Shown here: piece after piece, positions 5,514 through 7,395 of the stretch | Numbering within the stretch: position 1 is the stretch's first letter | Layout: each line of letters starts with the position of its first letter | Source: Bryobacterales bacterium | Lineage (GTDB): Bacteria > Acidobacteriota > Terriglobia > Bryobacterales > Bryobacteraceae | Direction of reading: 5' to 3' | Assembly: GCA_003132865.1 (NCBI GenBank) | Contig: PKYZ01000813.1 | Location: forward strand, 4,488-11,882 | DNA: 7,395 bases | Notes under the pieces: model-generated | Told to the model about the DNA's origin: nothing | Databases searched by the model: none | The model's input: only the letters and a program-made list of their open reading frames with translations | Made by a program: the position numbers and the translations under genes

Positions 5514-6404
5514 TCAATGCCGGAATTGAAACTGCTTCCCGATCCCGAAGCTGATGTGCCTATCCGTCGTGTCTTGAATGCCATTGTTCCGCTGAACGAC
5601 GGGAAAATCGATGCCGAACCACAACTCCAGCCCCCCGCGCGGACTGAAGTAGGTGGCCGCTCCCACGCTGACAATTTCGCCTCCCGTGTCCGCTTGCCGC
5701 GCCATCGCAACTCTATCGTATCCTGCATGCGTCCAGACGAGTTGGGGGCCGATCCACCATTCCCTGCCGACCGAGTGCGATTGGTAAGGACGATAAGGAA
5801 AATACAAGCGCGTATGCACGTCGTCCCCGAGTTTGGTTGCTTGTGTCCCCTCCGTCCGGTGGAGGTAGTCCACAGCGGCATCCGCCACAAGCTTTTTGAT
5901 GTTGAAGAGTCCCGTATAGGTGCCATTGAAACTCAAGAACAGATCCGTCGAACCGGAGCCCGGTTGCAAACTCACCGGAAGCAGCGCTCCGGAAGCATCG
6001 CGGAGATCGGTACGCCCGGTGGCGAACTTCACGCCCGCTCCAATGGAAGCCTGTGTGGTGCCGCGCGGTGAATCCAGGCGCAGAAAGCGATACTTTAGGT
6101 GGACCAGAGTATCGCCGAATCCAGTTCCGCCTGTATCGTTCAGGTGATTCGTGGCAATCGCCCCGACGGCCGTCAGTTCGAGGTCGCGGCGGATTCCTAA
6201 GGTTAGAAGCAGCGGTTGGCGCACTTCAAGCGTTGGCCGTATTCCTGGCGTTGCGGTCGCGCCCGAAGGCGCGGTTCTGAATATCGAATCCACAGCGTAC
6301 GAGAGCATGGCACCACCAGGGAAGATGGTATTTCCGGTCTCCGGCGTGGGTCCTTGACACCAAGCGATTGCCGCCGCGCACACGAAGAGACCGAACGTCC
6401 GCAA
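5514..6404 (-). CDS. Outer-membrane beta-barrel protein, transporter-like, first gene of selenoprotein operon
   Basis: Protein of 296 residues starting at TTG 6404. AGGAG (6414-6418) lies nine bases upstream, and an in-frame TGA two codons before the TTG leaves no earlier start. The signal peptide is MRTFGLFVCAAAIAWCQG. The mature part is a series of amphipathic strands with alternating hydrophobic residues (for example LVHLKYRFLRL, QASIGAGVKFATG, ELWFGIDFPVV), and it ends in ISFGIGKQFQFRH, an outer-membrane barrel type of ending. It resembles the loose group of outer-membrane 'transporter' proteins related to MetA-type phenol-degradation barrels; that family match is tentative. The next gene starts 23 bases downstream on the same strand, so it is very probably co-transcribed with the selenoprotein. 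It could carry a substrate or metal across the outer membrane for the periplasmic pair that follows, but no specific ligand is visible. Confidence 0.8.
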   Translation of the reverse strand: MRTFGLFVCAAAIAWCQGPTPETGNTIFPGGAMLSYAVDSIFRTAPSGATATPGIRPTLEVRQPLLLTLGIRRDLELTAVGAIATNHLNDTGGTGFGDTLVHLKYRFLRLDSPRGTTQASIGAGVKFATGRTDLRDASGALLPVSLQPGSGSTDLFLSFNGTYTGLFNIKKLVADAAVDYLHRTEGTQATKLGDDVHTRLYFPYRPYQSHSVGREWWIGPQLVWTHAGYDRVAMARQADTGGEIVSVGAATYFSPRGGLELWFGIDFPVVQRNNGIQDTTDRHISFGIGKQFQFRH

Positions 6405-6405
6405 A

Positions 6406-6454
6406 GGTCACCGCTCCTGTGAGACTCTTTCATTCTCGCATCATGCCGGTCACC
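6406..6454 (-). promoter_or_regulatory. Pair of GGTNACC sites upstream of the selenoprotein operon
   Basis: GGTCACC occurs at 6406-6412 and again at 6448-6454, 42 bases apart (about four helical turns), on either side of the ribosome-binding site and leader of the operon. Each is a small dyad. They could be operator half-sites, but chance is quite possible. No clear -35/-10 pair was recognised in this region. Confidence 0.2.
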
Positions 6455-6604
6455 CGCCCGCCGCGCGTCGAAAAACCGGAACTCGTTGTGGAGGCATATC
6501 GGTAGCGGTTGTCGTCGCTGGGTGGGACCGGTGCTGGCTGACGATCACGTGAGCGGTTTGCGCGATTCTCGGCCAGTTGGCTGGACCACACCGGCAAGGA
6601 GACC

Positions 6605-6967
6605 GTGCTTTATGCCTTCACAGGGGGAACGGACGGCGGAATTCCCTACGGAGGTCTGGTTCGGGACGTGGCAGGCAACCTTTACGGCACCACGTATGCC
6701 GGTGGCGACCTAACGGGACCGAACGGCAGCTTTGGCGAGGGAGTGGTGTACAAGGTTGACCGGACCGGCAAAGAGACTGTCCTTTACTCCTTCACGGGCC
6801 TTTCGGACGGAGGGAACCCCGAAACGGGTCTGGTTTCGAACGCGGGCATCCCCGATTGCACCAGCTATGAGCTCTACGGGACCACCAGCAGCGGCGGCGA
6901 CCTAGGCTCAAGCCTATGCTACGCATACGGCTGCGGAGTGGTGTTCAAGCTCACGTTCCGTAAGTAA
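6605..6967 (+). CDS. GloVer repeat protein, 3' fragment (5' truncated)
   Basis: Two GloVer (Gloeo_Verruco, TIGR03803-type) repeats are clear in the 120 residues from GTG 6605. The first runs LYAFTGGTDGGIPYGGLV, GNLYGTTYAGGD, GVVYKVD (2-52). The second runs LYSFTGLSDGGNPETGLV, ELYGTTSSGGD, GVVFKL (60-116). It then ends at a natural TAA (6965). The repeat pattern extends upstream of the GTG: the frame is open from 6542 and reads WLDHTGKETVLYAFTG, the end of a preceding repeat, before meeting TGA at 6539. The AAGGAG before GTG is only three bases away, and full proteins of this type have a signal peptide and many more repeats. It is therefore probably the 3' remnant of a broken gene and not a working short gene. 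Normal function is unknown; these are secreted surface-type proteins. Confidence 0.75.
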   Translation: MLYAFTGGTDGGIPYGGLVRDVAGNLYGTTYAGGDLTGPNGSFGEGVVYKVDRTGKETVLYSFTGLSDGGNPETGLVSNAGIPDCTSYELYGTTSSGGDLGSSLCYAYGCGVVFKLTFRK

Positions 6968-6983
6968 GTGAACGCCATCGTCC

Positions 6984-7020
6984 CCGGCGGAAGTGGCTCA
7001 CGGCGATCGCGAGCCGCCGG
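6984..7020. terminator. Hairpin between convergent genes, possible two-way terminator
   Basis: CCGGC (6984-6988) pairs with GCCGG (7016-7020), and GGCTC (6995-6999) pairs with GAGCC (7011-7015), with a six-base bulge on one side. It lies 17 bases after the GloVer stop and before the end of the convergent gene whose stop is at 7109. There is no T-run, so it is not a classical rho-independent terminator. Confidence 0.3.
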
Positions 7021-7108
7021 CCCAGACATCGCATAACGAGTACACAAGGGGAAGAAGCGATGGATCAGATCGACAGGGACCCTCCGGTAGTGGTCCTGTT
7101 GGCGGCTG

Positions 7109-7395
7109 CTAGTGACGCCGGATGCTGTGCTTGTCCGGCGCCGGAAGCAAGCGGCTTCCCACTGGCCTTCTGCGAATCGCGGGAACGCTTCCGCTCGTCA
7201 CCACCGCGAACGATTGCGACACCTGTTGACTCGCCGTATTCTCCAGAGGACCGAACGTGATGTTCGCGTTCTCCGCCGTGCCGTCGTCGAAGTCCGTGTA
7301 ACCCGGCTCGTTGGTTACCGCGCTCAGGAGGCTATCCGCGTTGCACGTAATCGTCCCCGCGCCGCCCGAAAGCGTCGCGTCGTTGCCCCCGTAAT
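7109..7395 (-). CDS. C-terminal end of an unidentified, probably secreted protein; N-terminus beyond window
   Basis: The minus-strand frame is open from the right edge to the TAG at 7111-7109, giving 94 residues. It starts YGGNDATLSGGAGTITC, continues with LLSAVTNEPGYTDFDDGT and NITFGPLENTASQQVSQSF, and ends in a basic tail (AIRRRPVGSRLLPAPDKHS). The Gly/Thr/Asn/Ser-rich, beta-strand-like first two thirds suit an extracellular or surface protein. The arginine-rich ending does not look like the same domain, and no PEP-CTERM or other sorting motif is present, so a late frameshift is possible. Some resemblance to 'choice-of-anchor' secreted proteins is only an impression. Codon use with strong G/C third positions supports that it is coding. 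Confidence 0.55.
   Translation of the reverse strand, partial: YGGNDATLSGGAGTITCNADSLLSAVTNEPGYTDFDDGTAENANITFGPLENTASQQVSQSFAVVTSGSVPAIRRRPVGSRLLPAPDKHSIRRH

Noticed and set aside
7060..7260. 66-residue plus-strand ORF with a fair AAGGGG upstream
   Set aside because: Most of it is antisense to the partial minus-strand gene ending at 7109, and the product has no recognisable feature; a small real gene cannot be fully excluded.
1..7395. CRISPR array, tRNA, rRNA or insertion sequence
   Set aside because: No spaced direct repeats of CRISPR type, no cloverleaf recognised, no transposase motif or clear terminal inverted repeats seen by eye.

Overview
The window reads as chromosomal DNA of a GC-rich soil-type bacterium, most likely an acidobacterium of the Solibacter/Bryobacter kind. 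This is inferred from the gene families (GloVer repeat proteins, a membrane-anchored PQQ-like propeller, a large dihaem cytochrome) and not from any marker gene. Real genes lie mostly on the minus strand. Two of them run off the window: a cytochrome at the left edge and an unidentified protein at the right edge.

Layout, left to right. 1-1169 (minus): secreted dihaem cytochrome c, C-terminus missing, with a hairpin and a TATAAT box upstream. 1221-1985: about 770 bases without a convincing gene. 1986-3848 (minus): inner-membrane protein with five predicted helices, a linker of three perfect-length 25-residue repeats, and a PQQ-like beta-propeller. 3907-4387: no gene seen. 4388-4505 (plus): decayed GloVer repeat carrying two frameshifts. 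4475-6404 (minus): a tight three-gene operon. 6542-6967 (plus): 3' end of a GloVer repeat gene. 7109-7395 (minus): C-terminal end of an unidentified protein.

The main discovery is the middle gene of the operon, 5490-4966. A conventional reading shows only a 129-residue ORF starting at an internal GTG (5355). The same frame extends upstream through two TGA codons to an ATG at 5490, which has a perfect AAGGAGG ribosome-binding site and a signal peptide. The two TGAs stand exactly where a heavy-metal-associated (HMA) domain has its two metal-binding cysteines: GMT-TGA-N-L-TGA-AYGV in place of GMTCxxCxxxV. A hairpin with a GACG loop begins 25 nt after the second TGA and 34 nt after the first, which fits the bacterial SECIS pattern. 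The gene is therefore read as an exported selenoprotein with a U-x-x-U metal/redox motif.

In transcription order the operon is: outer-membrane beta-barrel protein (6404-5514, TTG start), UxxU HMA selenoprotein (23-base gap), and TlpA-like thioredoxin with WCGPC. The thioredoxin appears to start at a CTG overlapping the selenoprotein stop (CTGA). All three look exported. A plausible inference is that the thioredoxin keeps the diselenide/selenol pair reduced while the selenoprotein binds or reduces a soft metal or other oxidant in the periplasm. GloVer fragments of the same orientation on both sides suggest that this cassette interrupted an ancestral GloVer gene.
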